A stretch of DNA of 64,000 bases from assembly GCA_934168355.1 (NCBI GenBank), contig CAKPNI010000004.1:1-64000 (forward strand), written 5' to 3'. Source of the stretch: an uncultured Clostridia bacterium. Lineage in GTDB: Bacteria > Bacillota > Clostridia > TANB77 > CAG-508. Below, one piece after another: positions 1 through 8,859 of this stretch. A program made the position numbers and the translations under genes. The first letter of the stretch is position 1, and every line of letters starts with the position of its first letter. The notes beneath the pieces were generated by a model. That model did not search any database. It worked only from the letters and a program-made list of their open reading frames with translations, and was not told the DNA's origin.

Positions 1-60
1 GTGGCCGAAGCAACCATCCACTACTCGCTTTTTATCTTTCTTGTATAGTGTCGAAACCAT
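1..60 (-). CDS. partial unknown protein, N-terminus only
   Basis: An ATG at 58-60 (minus strand) is preceded by a G-rich ribosome site (GGGGGTG) and opens a frame that runs off the left edge. Only 20 residues are visible, beginning MVSTLYKKDKKRVV. The LY-K-D-RVV pattern faintly recalls the start of PspC-domain proteins, but the usual AGVCGG is replaced by DGCFGH, so this is a weak guess. Confidence 0.35.
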   Translation of the reverse strand, partial: MVSTLYKKDKKRVVDGCFGH

Positions 61-199
61 TACACCCCCAAGTCTTTTTTATTATATACTATTTTTGATT
101 AATTTTCAACTGCAAATAAGAAATTTACGACTTTCCTAAGTTTCTTATTCATATATCTCTCGCCTATGTTTATATTATTATTATTCATCTTACAAAAAT

Positions 200-227
200 C
201 CCCACTGTTGTTATATTTACAGTGGGG
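200..227 (-). terminator. intrinsic terminator after mutL
   Basis: An 8-bp GC-rich stem (CCCCACTG / CAGTGGGG) with a 12-nt loop is followed on the minus strand by a T-rich run. It lies just past the mutL stop. Confidence 0.75.
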
Positions 228-233
228 ATAATT

Positions 234-2666
234 TTATTTTCTTGCAAATTTCCTCTCAATTTCATACTTAGACATTTTTATTACAGTAGGTCTACCATGT
301 GGGCAAGTAAATGGGTTTGGAAGTTCTAAAAGTTTTGCCATTAAACTATCAACTTCTTCCTTTGTAAGTTTCATATGTGCTTTAACAGCTGCTTTACATG
401 CAACTGTTGCTAAAAATTTTTCTTCTTTTTCTTGTTTAGCTGTTCTTGCAACTGTATTTATTTCATCTAATGTTTCTTTAAATAATTCTTCAGTATCTAA
501 GTCTACACATACATCAGGAACTCCAGATAGTTTTATAGTATTTTCTCCAAATTCTTCTAAGATAAATCCTGCTTGTCTAAACATTGCCATATTGTTTTTT
601 GCTATATCCATTTCCTTATGTGTTAAATTTATTATATCTGGTAGTAGTAATAGTTGTGAAGCCTTTTCTCCTGCTTGATTAAAAAAGTTCTTTTTTACTT
701 TTTCATACATTATTCTTTCATGTGCCGCATGTTGATCCATTATGTATAATTCATCATCTATTTCTAAAATTATGTATGTATTAAATGCTATTCCTATAAA
801 TTTATATTGAATTTTTTGAGCATCTGCATTACTTTCAAACATTGATACATTTTTATCTTCCATATTGTCATCTAATGCATAAAATCCATCATCTTCTTCC
901 TTTTTCTCAGCCTCTGGTTGCTTTCTGCCTCCATATGGCTCTTTTCCAAATAATTCTTTATACATTTCTTCGAATGATAAGATTTTTTCTTTGCTATCCT
1001 GAGGTGATGTTTTTTCTGATGTTTGTTGCTCTTGGTTTGTTTCTACATTTTGAGATACATATGGATTATTTGGTATTTCATCTTTCTCGTTGTGATTTGT
1101 GATTTGATTATTTTCATTTGTATTTTCTCCATATGATACTTCGTCTTCATTTAATACTTGTTCATTTTCGTTATCTTTATCGGAATTATCAAATACAATT
1201 GGTATTATTGTTTCATTTTCTAAACTTTCACTATTATTTTTTTCTTCTTGTAATACTTTTGGCAATTCATTTTCGTCTTGTGTGGCTTCAGTTGTTTCTT
1301 CCTTACTTTCTTGCTCTACAACAGGCGAAATTATATCATTATATTTTTGTTCCATCTCTTTATATGTATCTGTTAATTGTAGATTTGGATTTTGTTCAAC
1401 TTCTTTTTTCAAATCTTCTTGTAATGATTTAAGCTTGTCAAATATTTCTTGGTTTGACATTACTGTCTTATTCTCAAGTACCGAATTTACAGGATTTACA
1501 TCTATTGGACTATTTGCATCTTTTCTACTATTAAATACATCTTCTACAATATTTCCGCTTGGCTCTTGAGTAGCTACTGAATAAGTTTTGGCTGCTAATT
1601 CATTTGCGTTTTGTATTTTAAATGCATTCTCATTTGCTTTTTTTATTTCTTCTGTTTTTTCTCTTTCTGTCATAAATCCTGCATTTAATAATGTATCTTT
1701 TATAGCATGAAACATTGATTTAAAAGCTATACTTTCTTCTGCAAATCTTACCTCTAACTTTGCTGGATGAACATTAACATCAACCTTTGATGGAGGCATT
1801 TCTATATCTAAAACTAAAAACGCAAATTTTCCAATTGGAAGCATTCCCTTAAAAGCTTGTTCAACTGCTGATGACAATGTCTTGTCTTTTATGTATCTTT
1901 TATTTACAAAAAATATTTGATTAGACCTATTTGACCTTGCAATAGTTGGCTTTCCTATTACTCCTTTTATTTTCATGTACTCATATTCATAGTCTACATT
2001 TATTATATTGTTTGCAACTTCTTTTCCGAATATGCTATATATTACACCTGTTAAATCCCCATTTCCATTTGTTTGAAGAACTATCTTTCCAGAGTTTATA
2101 AATTTTATTGCTATTTCTGGGTGAACTAATGCTATTCTGGTTACCACATCTTCAATGTAACCTGATTCTGTAAAGTCTTTCTTTAAAAATTTATATCTTA
2201 CAGGTGTATTAAAAAATAGATTTCTGACTGTGATTGTTGTTCCTTTTGAACATCCTATTTCATCAAATGACAAAACATCTCCACCTTCAACTACAATTCT
2301 ATTTCCTATATCTTCATTTTCTGTCTTACTTACAAGCTCTACATTTGCAATCGCTGCAATACTTGCTAATGCTTCTCCTCTGAACCCCATAGATTTTACA
2401 GTATCTAAGTCATCAGCATTTCTTATCTTACTTGTTGCATGACGCTCAAATGCTAGCTCTACATCATCTTTTGCTATTCCTTTTCCGTTATCTGTTATTC
2501 TTATAAATGAAATTCCTCCATTTTTTATCTCTATTGTAACATGAGTCGCACCTGCATCTATTGAGTTTTCAACCATTTCTTTTATTACTGATGCTGGTCT
2601 TTCTATAACTTCTCCTGCTGCTATTTTGTTTATTGTTAAATCATCTAATAATACTATGTTTCCCAT
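234..2666 (-). CDS. mutL: DNA mismatch repair protein MutL
   Basis: MutL couples mismatch recognition by MutS to strand removal. The N-terminal GHKL ATPase shows NSIDAGATHV (about residue 34) and GFRGEALASI (about 93). The C-terminal dimerisation/nuclease domain has DQHAAHERIMYE, ACKAAVKAH and CPHGRPT, the metal-binding motifs of the nicking-type MutL found in bacteria without MutH. At 810 aa it is longer than usual because of a Glu/Asn-rich low-complexity linker (about residues 340-600). The start is supported by a GAAAGGATG ribosome site. No mutS is visible upstream; the gene seems monocistronic between a palindromic repeat and a terminator. Confidence 0.97.
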   Translation of the reverse strand: MGNIVLLDDLTINKIAAGEVIERPASVIKEMVENSIDAGATHVTIEIKNGGISFIRITDNGKGIAKDDVELAFERHATSKIRNADDLDTVKSMGFRGEALASIAAIANVELVSKTENEDIGNRIVVEGGDVLSFDEIGCSKGTTITVRNLFFNTPVRYKFLKKDFTESGYIEDVVTRIALVHPEIAIKFINSGKIVLQTNGNGDLTGVIYSIFGKEVANNIINVDYEYEYMKIKGVIGKPTIARSNRSNQIFFVNKRYIKDKTLSSAVEQAFKGMLPIGKFAFLVLDIEMPPSKVDVNVHPAKLEVRFAEESIAFKSMFHAIKDTLLNAGFMTEREKTEEIKKANENAFKIQNANELAAKTYSVATQEPSGNIVEDVFNSRKDANSPIDVNPVNSVLENKTVMSNQEIFDKLKSLQEDLKKEVEQNPNLQLTDTYKEMEQKYNDIISPVVEQESKEETTEATQDENELPKVLQEEKNNSESLENETIIPIVFDNSDKDNENEQVLNEDEVSYGENTNENNQITNHNEKDEIPNNPYVSQNVETNQEQQTSEKTSPQDSKEKILSFEEMYKELFGKEPYGGRKQPEAEKKEEDDGFYALDDNMEDKNVSMFESNADAQKIQYKFIGIAFNTYIILEIDDELYIMDQHAAHERIMYEKVKKNFFNQAGEKASQLLLLPDIINLTHKEMDIAKNNMAMFRQAGFILEEFGENTIKLSGVPDVCVDLDTEELFKETLDEINTVARTAKQEKEEKFLATVACKAAVKAHMKLTKEEVDSLMAKLLELPNPFTCPHGRPTVIKMSKYEIERKFARK

Positions 2667-2689
2667 ATAATTTCATCCTTTCTTTTTTG

Positions 2690-2747
2690 GGATTTCGCAT
2701 TGGGGACGGTTCTTTTCGCAAAAAGAACCGTCCCCAATGCGAAATCC
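2690..2747. repeat. GGGGACGGTTC palindrome, copy 1
   Basis: A perfect inverted repeat with 27-bp arms and a 4-nt loop (CGCA). The arm core is ATTGGGGACGGTTCTTTT. It sits between mutL and the small Cys-rich genes and is the longest perfect member of a dispersed family in this window. Confidence 0.9.
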
Positions 2748-2869
2748 AAAAAAATTATATCATTAAAAATTTATGTTTTCAACTGCTGTAACACATTTTT
2801 TTTTAATTCATATTATATAGCATACGAAAGTTAAAAAATTAAAAATCTTTAAGCAAGGAGGTTTCTTAT

Positions 2870-2986
2870 ATGTGCTGTAACAATGACGAAATTCTTTGGT
2901 TCATTATTCTTTTCTTACTCCTTTTCTGTGGCGGATGTGGAAACAGAGGTTGTTGTAACCAAGGGCCACAATCTAATTGCTGCTAA
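2870..2986 (+). CDS. 38-aa Cys-rich small membrane protein
   Basis: ATG at 2870 follows a strong AAGGAGG ribosome site. The peptide opens MCCNND, has one hydrophobic helix (about residues 8-20), then a Gly/Cys tail (CGGCGNRGCC) ending in a Cys pair. Seven Cys in 38 residues. It resembles the small YjcZ-type sporulation/coat-associated peptides of Firmicutes in size and layout only. It is followed 36 bp later by a related gene, so the two probably form one unit. Confidence 0.6.
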   Translation: MCCNNDEILWFIILFLLLFCGGCGNRGCCNQGPQSNCC

Positions 2987-3022
2987 TATACTTAAAATTT
3001 AGTTTTTGTAGAAAGGTGGTGA

Positions 3023-3151
3023 ATGATTATGCCAGAAAATAGAGGTGGATGCGGCTGTGGATTCGGATTTGGTGATGACTGCTGCTGGATTATAATTCTT
3101 ATCCTTCTTATATTCTGCTGTTGCGGTGGAAATAGAGGCGGATGCTGCTAG
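3023..3151 (+). CDS. 42-aa Gly/Cys-rich small membrane protein
   Basis: A GAAAGGTGGTG ribosome site precedes two in-frame ATGs (3023 and 3029). The peptide has a Gly/Cys head (RGGCGCGFGFGDDCCW), one hydrophobic helix and a Cys-rich end (CCCGGNRGGCC). It shares the charged/Cys - helix - Cys architecture and the GGNRG motif with its upstream neighbour, which suggests a duplicated pair. Function unknown; spore coat or membrane association is a guess from composition. Confidence 0.6.
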   Translation: MIMPENRGGCGCGFGFGDDCCWIIILILLIFCCCGGNRGGCC

Positions 3152-3156
3152 TATTT

Positions 3157-3204
3157 TGAAACGGGGACGGTTCTTTTTTGAAAAAGGAACCGTCCCCATT
3201 TTGA
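3157..3204. repeat. GGGGACGGTTC palindrome, copy 2
   Basis: Inverted repeat with GGGGACGGTTC in the left arm and GAACCGTCCCC in the right. It lies 6 bp after the second Cys-rich gene and could end its transcript. Confidence 0.85.
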
Positions 3205-3222
3205 AAAAATTTATAAAAAGTA

Positions 3223-3251
3223 TTGTCATTTTCTTTTTTTTGTGTTATTAT
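3223..3251 (+). promoter_or_regulatory. sigma-A-type promoter of tRNA-Trp
   Basis: TTGTCA, 17-bp spacer, TATTAT; the tRNA begins 18 bp after the -10 box. Confidence 0.65.
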
Positions 3252-3268
3252 AAGAAAGTAATTTTTAT

Positions 3269-3343
3269 AGGAGTATAGTGTCAATGGTAGCACATCGGTC
3301 TCCAAAACCGCCTGTGAGGGTTCGAGTCCTTCTACTCCTGCCA
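3269..3343 (+). tRNA. tRNA-Trp (CCA)
   Basis: The 7-bp acceptor stem (AGGAGTA / TACTCCT), D-arm, anticodon loop CTCCAAA (anticodon CCA), T-arm with GGTTCGAGTCC and encoded 3' CCA are all present. It is the only tRNA in the window. A CCA anticodon reads UGG and normally does not read UGA. Confidence 0.95.
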
Positions 3344-3376
3344 ATACCTTAGTTTTTTTTTTACTTTCTCCAATAC

Positions 3377-3413
3377 AAAAATGGAACATCAATATATTGG
3401 TGTTCCATTTTTA
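3377..3413. terminator. bidirectional terminator
   Basis: A 12-bp stem around AATGGAACATC / GGTGTTCCATT with A/T runs on both sides. It can end the tRNA on the plus strand and the converging small gene on the minus strand. Confidence 0.75.
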
Positions 3414-3428
3414 CATTAAAATCATTCC

Positions 3429-3689
3429 TTACTCCCAAACAATGTCAGACACTTTGCTTAAAATAGTAACTAAACCTATTGTTTGACATAATTCACTAGC
3501 TTTCCTATTCGTTTCTGTATAATCACTTAGAACTTCGCGTATCTTCTTTATTTTCGCTTCATCTACATCATAAAATTTTGACCGTGTATAACTACTCCCT
3601 TCTACCATGTAAATTACAAAAATACCACTGCGTTTTCCCTCGCTAAACCTACGAATTTTAAAGCCATCGATTGGTCTTAATTCAGTCAT
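3429..3689 (-). CDS. conserved hypothetical, 86 aa
   Basis: The start is set at the ATG giving MTELRPIDGF because AGGAGG lies 7 bp upstream; an earlier in-frame ATG lacks such a site. A soluble alpha/beta-looking small protein with a basic N-half (FKIRRFSEGKRSG) and a helical C-half. No recognised family. It stands alone between a terminator and the P-type ATPase. Confidence 0.6.
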   Translation of the reverse strand: MTELRPIDGFKIRRFSEGKRSGIFVIYMVEGSSYTRSKFYDVDEAKIKKIREVLSDYTETNRKASELCQTIGLVTILSKVSDIVWE

Positions 3690-3779
3690 AATTTTTCCTC
3701 CTGCAAATATAAGCATATTAACTGTTACCTTTTAATTCTACCACATTTATATGTCGAAAACAACCTATTTATTCCTATT

Positions 3780-6419
3780 TTAATAATAAATACTTTTTCT
3801 AGAATCTAAATATAATTTTTTATCTTCAAATATTTTCTTAACTTTCTTATTTATTTCTATAATTAGAACTGGCATAACTGAAATTAATATTGTGTATACC
3901 CACTGAATTCCATTTAATGGTACTAATTCAAAAATACTAGCAAAATAAGGTACAACAACTACTATCACCTGCAACAAAGTTCCAAGCAGCAAACTTCCTA
4001 TCAAATATTTATTCTCAAAAAATCCAACTTTAAAAATAGATTCTTCTGATTTTACATTAAAACTATGTACTAATTCAAGCATTCCAAGTGCCACAAATGC
4101 CATTGTTCTTCCAACTGTTAAACCAAATAATCTTGTTCCTAAAGAAAATGCAAATAAAGTCAAACATCCAAGCATTACACCCTCTGTAATAATTTTCTGC
4201 CAAAGGCCACCAGCAAATATACTCTCTTTTGAATTTCTTGGCTTTCTATTCATTATGTCTTTTTCTTCTCTTTCTAGTCCTAACGCAATTGCTGGGAATG
4301 AGTCTGTAACTAGGTTTATCCATAAAAGTTGAATTGCAAGTAAAGGTGACTCCATTCCAGAAAGTAAACCTATAAAAATTGTTGTAATCTCTCCAATATT
4401 TGTTGCAATTAAAAAGTGTATTGCCTTTTTTATATTATCATAAATCGTTCTTCCTTGCCTTACCGCTTCTATTATTGTTACAAAATTATCGTCTGCAAGT
4501 ATCATATCTGATGCATTTTTGGCTACATCTGTTCCACCTTTTCCCATTGCTATTCCTATATCTGCATTTTTTAAGGCTGGACTGTCATTTACGCCATCAC
4601 CAGTCATTGCAACAACTTTTCCTTGTTTTTGCCATGCTTTTACAATTCTTACTTTATGTTCAGGTGTAACCCTTGCAAATACCGAGTAACTTGCTATATT
4701 TCTTTCTAACTCTTCATCTGATATTTTATTTAATTCATTTCCCGTTATTGCTTTTTCTCCTGTTTTTAAAATTCCTAATTCTTTTGCAATTGCTTTTGCT
4801 GTTGCAATATGGTCTCCGGTTATCATCACTGTTTTTATTCCTGCTTTTTGGCAAGTTTCTACCGCTTCTTTTACTCCATCTCTAGGTGGGTCTATCATTC
4901 CGATTAATCCTACAAAAATAAGCTTTTCTTCCAATTCATAATTTGCCTTGCCAAAATAATCCAATTCTTTATAACCCACTGCTATTACTCTTAAAGCCTC
5001 ATCTGCCATATTTTCATTTTGCTTTTTTATTTCTTCCATTTTTGATTGTGTTAAATTTTCTATTTTTCCATTTTCATATATCCTATTACATTTTCCAATT
5101 AAAATATCAGGTGCACCTTTAGTTATACTTATATATCCTCCATTTTGCTTTTTATGTATTGTTGTCATCATTTTTCTATTTGATTCAAATGGCAATTCAC
5201 TTATTCTTTGATTTTCTTTATATAATCTGTCTTTATTTATATTTTCATTTAAGGCTTTATTTACAATAGCCGCTTCTGTTGGCTCTCCGCTTGCAACTAA
5301 TCTTCCATTTTCGTCATTTTTTATTATACAGTCTGTACACATTGAACCTAATTCTAATAATAATTTTGAATTCGAAGAAACCGTTTTTACAACTGTCATT
5401 TTATTTTGAGTTAATGTACCTGTTTTGTCAGAACATATTACATTACTACTTCCCAAAGTTTCAACCGCTGGTAATTTTCTAATTATTGCATTTTTCTTTG
5501 CCATTTTTGTTACACCAATTGATAACATTATTGTAACAATTGCAGGTAAGCCCTCTGGTATTGCTGCAACTGCTAAACCAACAGATGTCATGAACATTTC
5601 GACAGGTTCTATTTTTTTGATAAGTCCAATTATGAAAATTATTGCACATATCGCCAAACACACAATTCCAAGGATTTTTCCAACCTCTCCTAGCTTTTTT
5701 TGTATAGGTGTTTCTGGTGCTTCGTCTTCAATTATCATATTTGCTATTTGTCCAATTTTGGTGTTCATTCCTATTTCAGTCACTATTGCCTTTCCTCTTC
5801 CGCTTACTACTATACTTGCCATAAATGCCATATTTTTCATATCACCTAATGGAATATCTTCTTTATTTATTACTTGGCTTGTTTTGGTAACTGGTTCTGT
5901 TTCTCCTGTTAAACTTGATTCTTCTATTTTTAGGTTAAATTCTTCTATTATTCTACAATCTGCTGGTACATAATTTCCATCCGATAATTCTATTATGTCT
6001 CCTTGTACTAGCTCTTCTGCTAATATTTCTTTTGTTTCTCCATCTCTTATTACTTTGGCTATTTGTGGTGTTAATTTTTTTAGGCTTTCTATTGATTTTT
6101 CGGCTCTTTCTTCTTGAATTAATCCCATTATTGCATTTAGTACTACTATTGCAATTATTATTATAGAGTCTATGTAGTCATTTTGTCCTTGCATATATGA
6201 TACTGCTGCTGATATTATTGAGGCTATTATTAGTATAATTATCATAAAATCATTGAATTGTTTTATAAATTTTATTATTATGTTTTCTTTTTTCTTTTCT
6301 TTAAGTTTATTTTTTCCTTGCTTTTCTTGCCTTTTTTGTACCTCTTGATTTGTAAGTCCTTTTTGGATATTTGTGTTTAGTATTCTTTCTGTTTCATATG
6401 TATTTTTGGTATGCCACAT
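3780..6419 (-). CDS. P-type cation ATPase, Ca2+-transporting type
   Basis: An 879-aa P2-type ATPase, probably exporting Ca2+ (SERCA/PMCA-like, PacL family). It has the actuator-domain LTGETEP, the M4 motif PEGLPA, the phosphorylation motif DKTGTLTQNKM, TGDHIATA, and the hinge TGDGVNDSPALK, followed by about six C-terminal membrane helices. The start is placed at MWHTKN, which has AAAGGAGAG upstream, rather than at a longer in-frame ATG. Its own ribosome site and a palindrome upstream suggest a single-gene unit. Unlike the second P-type ATPase in the window (49.1-51.7 kb), it is intact in one frame; its LTGE glycine is GGA without a preceding C. Confidence 0.93.
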   Translation of the reverse strand: MWHTKNTYETERILNTNIQKGLTNQEVQKRQEKQGKNKLKEKKKENIIIKFIKQFNDFMIIILIIASIISAAVSYMQGQNDYIDSIIIIAIVVLNAIMGLIQEERAEKSIESLKKLTPQIAKVIRDGETKEILAEELVQGDIIELSDGNYVPADCRIIEEFNLKIEESSLTGETEPVTKTSQVINKEDIPLGDMKNMAFMASIVVSGRGKAIVTEIGMNTKIGQIANMIIEDEAPETPIQKKLGEVGKILGIVCLAICAIIFIIGLIKKIEPVEMFMTSVGLAVAAIPEGLPAIVTIMLSIGVTKMAKKNAIIRKLPAVETLGSSNVICSDKTGTLTQNKMTVVKTVSSNSKLLLELGSMCTDCIIKNDENGRLVASGEPTEAAIVNKALNENINKDRLYKENQRISELPFESNRKMMTTIHKKQNGGYISITKGAPDILIGKCNRIYENGKIENLTQSKMEEIKKQNENMADEALRVIAVGYKELDYFGKANYELEEKLIFVGLIGMIDPPRDGVKEAVETCQKAGIKTVMITGDHIATAKAIAKELGILKTGEKAITGNELNKISDEELERNIASYSVFARVTPEHKVRIVKAWQKQGKVVAMTGDGVNDSPALKNADIGIAMGKGGTDVAKNASDMILADDNFVTIIEAVRQGRTIYDNIKKAIHFLIATNIGEITTIFIGLLSGMESPLLAIQLLWINLVTDSFPAIALGLEREEKDIMNRKPRNSKESIFAGGLWQKIITEGVMLGCLTLFAFSLGTRLFGLTVGRTMAFVALGMLELVHSFNVKSEESIFKVGFFENKYLIGSLLLGTLLQVIVVVVPYFASIFELVPLNGIQWVYTILISVMPVLIIEINKKVKKIFEDKKLYLDSRKSIYY

Positions 6420-6496
6420 TTTTATCTCTCCTTTCGTTTTGGACTTTGTCCTATTTTTATATATGCTCAGTTGAGAGATTTTATGCAAAATTTCTG

Positions 6497-6536
6497 ATTG
6501 GGGACGGTTCCTTTCGCGAAAAGAACCGTCCCCAAT
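6497..6536. repeat. GGGGACGGTTC palindrome, copy 3
   Basis: ATTGGGGACGGTT pairs with AACCGTCCCCAAT around a CGCG centre. It lies between the P-type ATPase and the pilin-like gene. Confidence 0.85.
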
Positions 6537-6545
6537 ACGAAAAAA

Positions 6546-7869
6546 TTACTTTTTAGAAAGATTATGATAAGCCATTGTCTTTATAGCATTTTGTAATATT
6601 TCATCAGAAGATAAAGTTTTATTATAGAGTCTTGTGGTATAACAAAGACCGTTTGGCATAACACCAATTGCCCTGTTTACTTATGGTACATCGTCCTATC
6701 TCAATAAATTTTAAATACTTTGCTGTGTTAACAAATTTATCGTAATATGCTTTTGTGAGCCATCCTGTATCCAATAAATTTCCATTTATATAAATTGATT
6801 GAGTAGGTTTATCTGAATTTGAAGGGTCAAATACAATAGTTAAATAAACATTATCATCAATAAAATTTGTAATTTCATATTGTTGATTATGAGGATATTT
6901 AGCTTCTGGCCAACTGCCGCATTCATCAGGATCCTCTAAGGATAAACTATAATGAAGCTTTTTCTTATCATATAGATATCCAAATCTTGTTTGACATTGA
7001 TCATTAAAATTTCCTGTCCATAAACTAACCAATGGAGTAAACTTTGATTCATAAAAAGAGTATAAAAAAGAATTCAAATTTCCATAAAATTCAAAGGTAA
7101 AACCATTAGAAAAATCAAATCCTTCATCATTATAAATTTCAATGTAATTATTTCCATTAAATTTAAAAGCATTCTTTTCTAAATCAATAAAGTCTTTTGG
7201 AGTATTAGATAGTTGCCTATCATATCCAGAAAAATTAGTAACATATTTGTACGGTAATTGCTCATTAAAAGCACTTTTTCTTTTGTCATAAGAATTGTAT
7301 ATTGAATCATCATAATAATATAAACTAACATTATCTCCCCAAGTTGAAATATCATCACTTCCAATATTTGCAGCATCTATATTGAATAAGAGTCCATCAG
7401 ACACTGCAAGACCAGAGGCGGAAGATAATTCGGTAAAAGTGTTTTCCTCTAATTTTATTATTTCGCCATTATTGTAATTAACTAACCAATTATATTTAGT
7501 TAAGCCGTAATCAGGAATATTAGTATTTTTGGGAATATAATTCCAAGAGTCGCCGTAACGTTGTTGAGAACTATTTATAACAATAAGATCCCATTGAGAA
7601 TTATTAAATTTGGGATTATTTAATTTTTTCCCAATAAAGTATTTATTGGAATTATCTAAAGAGTTTTCCATAGAAGCAAGAGTATAGACAAGTTCTATTG
7701 CTTCTTTTTCATTGGATACAAGACTTAATTTTTGAGCATCAACAGCTTTGGTTAATAATCCATTTTCTCCAGTTAGCAAAGAAACACTAACTCCGGCTAA
7801 AATTATTAGAATAATAATTGTTACAACCAATGCAATTAAAGTGATGCCTTTTTCATTAGAGATTTTCAT
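6546..7869 (-). CDS. type IV pilin-like surface protein with LamG-like domain (read through a CGG +1 shift)
   Basis: The N-terminus (KGITLIALVVTIIILIILAG) is a class III-type prepilin signal with a hydrophobic helix. The remainder is a long extracellular part with a LamG/concanavalin-like fold (NAFKFNGNNYIEIY; VYLTIVFDPS). In the zero frame the protein stops at 6622, before the fold ends. Skipping the C of the CGG at 6649-6651 continues GNWCYAK-G-LCYTTRLYNKTL, SSDEIL and on to a TAA at 6546, which is the usual LamG ending (RLYN-L-DEI). Predicted full length is 440 aa. The start is at 7869; an ATG 9 bp upstream is too close to the ribosome site. Probably secreted and membrane- or wall-anchored; function unknown. 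Confidence 0.75.
6648..6651 (-). other. CGG recoding site 1 (AAA CGG T; Gly by skipping C)
   Basis: Zero frame: GCC AAA CGG TCT. Shifted: AAA (C) GGT CTT TGT. The +1 frame supplies the missing LamG C-terminus. It is the only one of nine sites followed by T rather than A. Confidence 0.75.
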
Positions 7870-7945
7870 AAAAATCATTTCCTTTCTTTAAATCATTTGT
7901 ACAAATAAAAAACCGACTAAACGACCAATATCAATTTAATTATAA

Positions 7946-7959
7946 TGGTTATATAACCA
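7946..7959. promoter_or_regulatory. 14-bp palindrome in divergent intergenic region
   Basis: TGGTTATATAACCA is a perfect palindrome between the pilin-like gene (minus) and the HTH gene (plus), overlapping a TATAAT-like box. This is a plausible operator for the adjacent regulator. Confidence 0.45.
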
Positions 7960-8017
7960 ATAGTCAAGTGTCCTACAAAAATTATATAATTAAAATATAA
8001 AATTTTAGGAGAAATAA

Positions 8018-8260
8018 ATGGTTAAATTAAAGATAGAAAATGGAGAATTTAATTTTAAGTTAGATGACATATTAAAATTTAAAAAGCTAAGTATAAATAA
8101 ATTAATGAGAGAAACTAATACAGATTTTAAAGTAATAAAAAGGATAATGACAGGAGAGTTAGTTAGATTTGATATTTTTGTAATAGCAAGATTATGTGAT
8201 TATTTGGGATGTACAATTACTGATATAATTGAATATATTCCTAATGAAAAGATTGGTTAA
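8018..8260 (+). CDS. XRE-family HTH transcriptional regulator, 80 aa
   Basis: A single Cro/C1-type helix-turn-helix domain: LSINKLMRETNTDFKVIKRIMTGELVRFDIFVIARLCDYL fits the five-helix XRE fold, ending with the common GCTITDIIEYIP. It is close to the small YozG-like regulators. An AGGAG site precedes the ATG. It is divergent from the pilin-like gene with a palindrome between, so it may control that gene and itself (inference). Confidence 0.85.
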   Translation: MVKLKIENGEFNFKLDDILKFKKLSINKLMRETNTDFKVIKRIMTGELVRFDIFVIARLCDYLGCTITDIIEYIPNEKIG

Positions 8261-8272
8261 ATAGTTTTTCGT

Positions 8273-8313
8273 ATTGGGGACGGTTCTTGTAGCTTAAAAG
8301 AACCATCCCCAAT
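8273..8313. repeat. GGGGACGGTTC palindrome, copy 4 (diverged)
   Basis: The left arm ATTGGGGACGGTTCTT pairs imperfectly with GAACCATCCCCAAT (one arm carries T for G). It lies between converging genes. Confidence 0.8.
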
Positions 8314-8322
8314 GCAAAAAAT

Positions 8323-8844
8323 TTATTCAACTAACCTCTTAACCTCTTCATCCTTCTTCATTCTCTCGCTCAAATAATGAAAAGCAACTTTATTTTGTCC
8401 AACTGCAATCTTAGCAATTTCCTCATTATCACGAAGCCTAAAACTTGCATACTTCACAATAATTCCCTTATTACTAACAGCCGCTTTCACAACATCATAA
8501 TCATCTCTTAACTCTGTACTTGCAAAATACAAAGTTTGCCCATAAGATTCTACACTTGATAGTACTACATCCTTATCTGCTCTTAAAGTTTCAGATGCAT
8601 AACAAGCTGTCCAAGGAGCACCTTTAATTGCAAGTAACATTAATTCTTTATTATCTTTTAGTCTATTACTTGCAAATTCCATTGCTTCACCATCATTTTC
8701 TAAAGCTGTTTTTACCACTTCTTCATCATCTCTTAGTCTATCTGATGCCCATTCTAACAGCTTTCCCTGCTCAGCTACTGCCTTTAATACATATTCTTTA
8801 TTATCACAATTTGCTCTAATTGCTGTAACTTCTGGTGCTTCCAT
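8323..8844 (-). CDS. DUF4116 repeat protein
   Basis: About four imperfect repeats of roughly 35 aa with the DUF4116 signature (A-S-RLRDDEEVVKTAL, FASNRLKDNKELMLLAI, YASETLRADKDVVLSSV, FASTELRDDYDVVKAAV). These form helical repeats thought to mediate protein contacts; no enzymatic role is known. 173 aa, cytoplasmic, no signal peptide. It follows the transglycosylase by 15 bp on the same strand, so the two may be cotranscribed. Confidence 0.85.
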   Translation of the reverse strand: MEAPEVTAIRANCDNKEYVLKAVAEQGKLLEWASDRLRDDEEVVKTALENDGEAMEFASNRLKDNKELMLLAIKGAPWTACYASETLRADKDVVLSSVESYGQTLYFASTELRDDYDVVKAAVSNKGIIVKYASFRLRDNEEIAKIAVGQNKVAFHYLSERMKKDEEVKRLVE

Positions 8845-8859
8845 TTATATCACTTCCTA

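Noticed and set aside
2690..2747. The GGGGACGGTTC palindromes as ordinary terminators only.
   Set aside because: They are nearly identical in sequence at unrelated loci, some lie upstream of genes or inside an operon, and the arms are far longer than needed; a repeat family explains them better, although some may also terminate transcription.
3108..3392. A 94-codon minus-strand frame across the tRNA region.
   Set aside because: It overlaps the tRNA-Trp gene and a palindrome completely and has no ribosome site.
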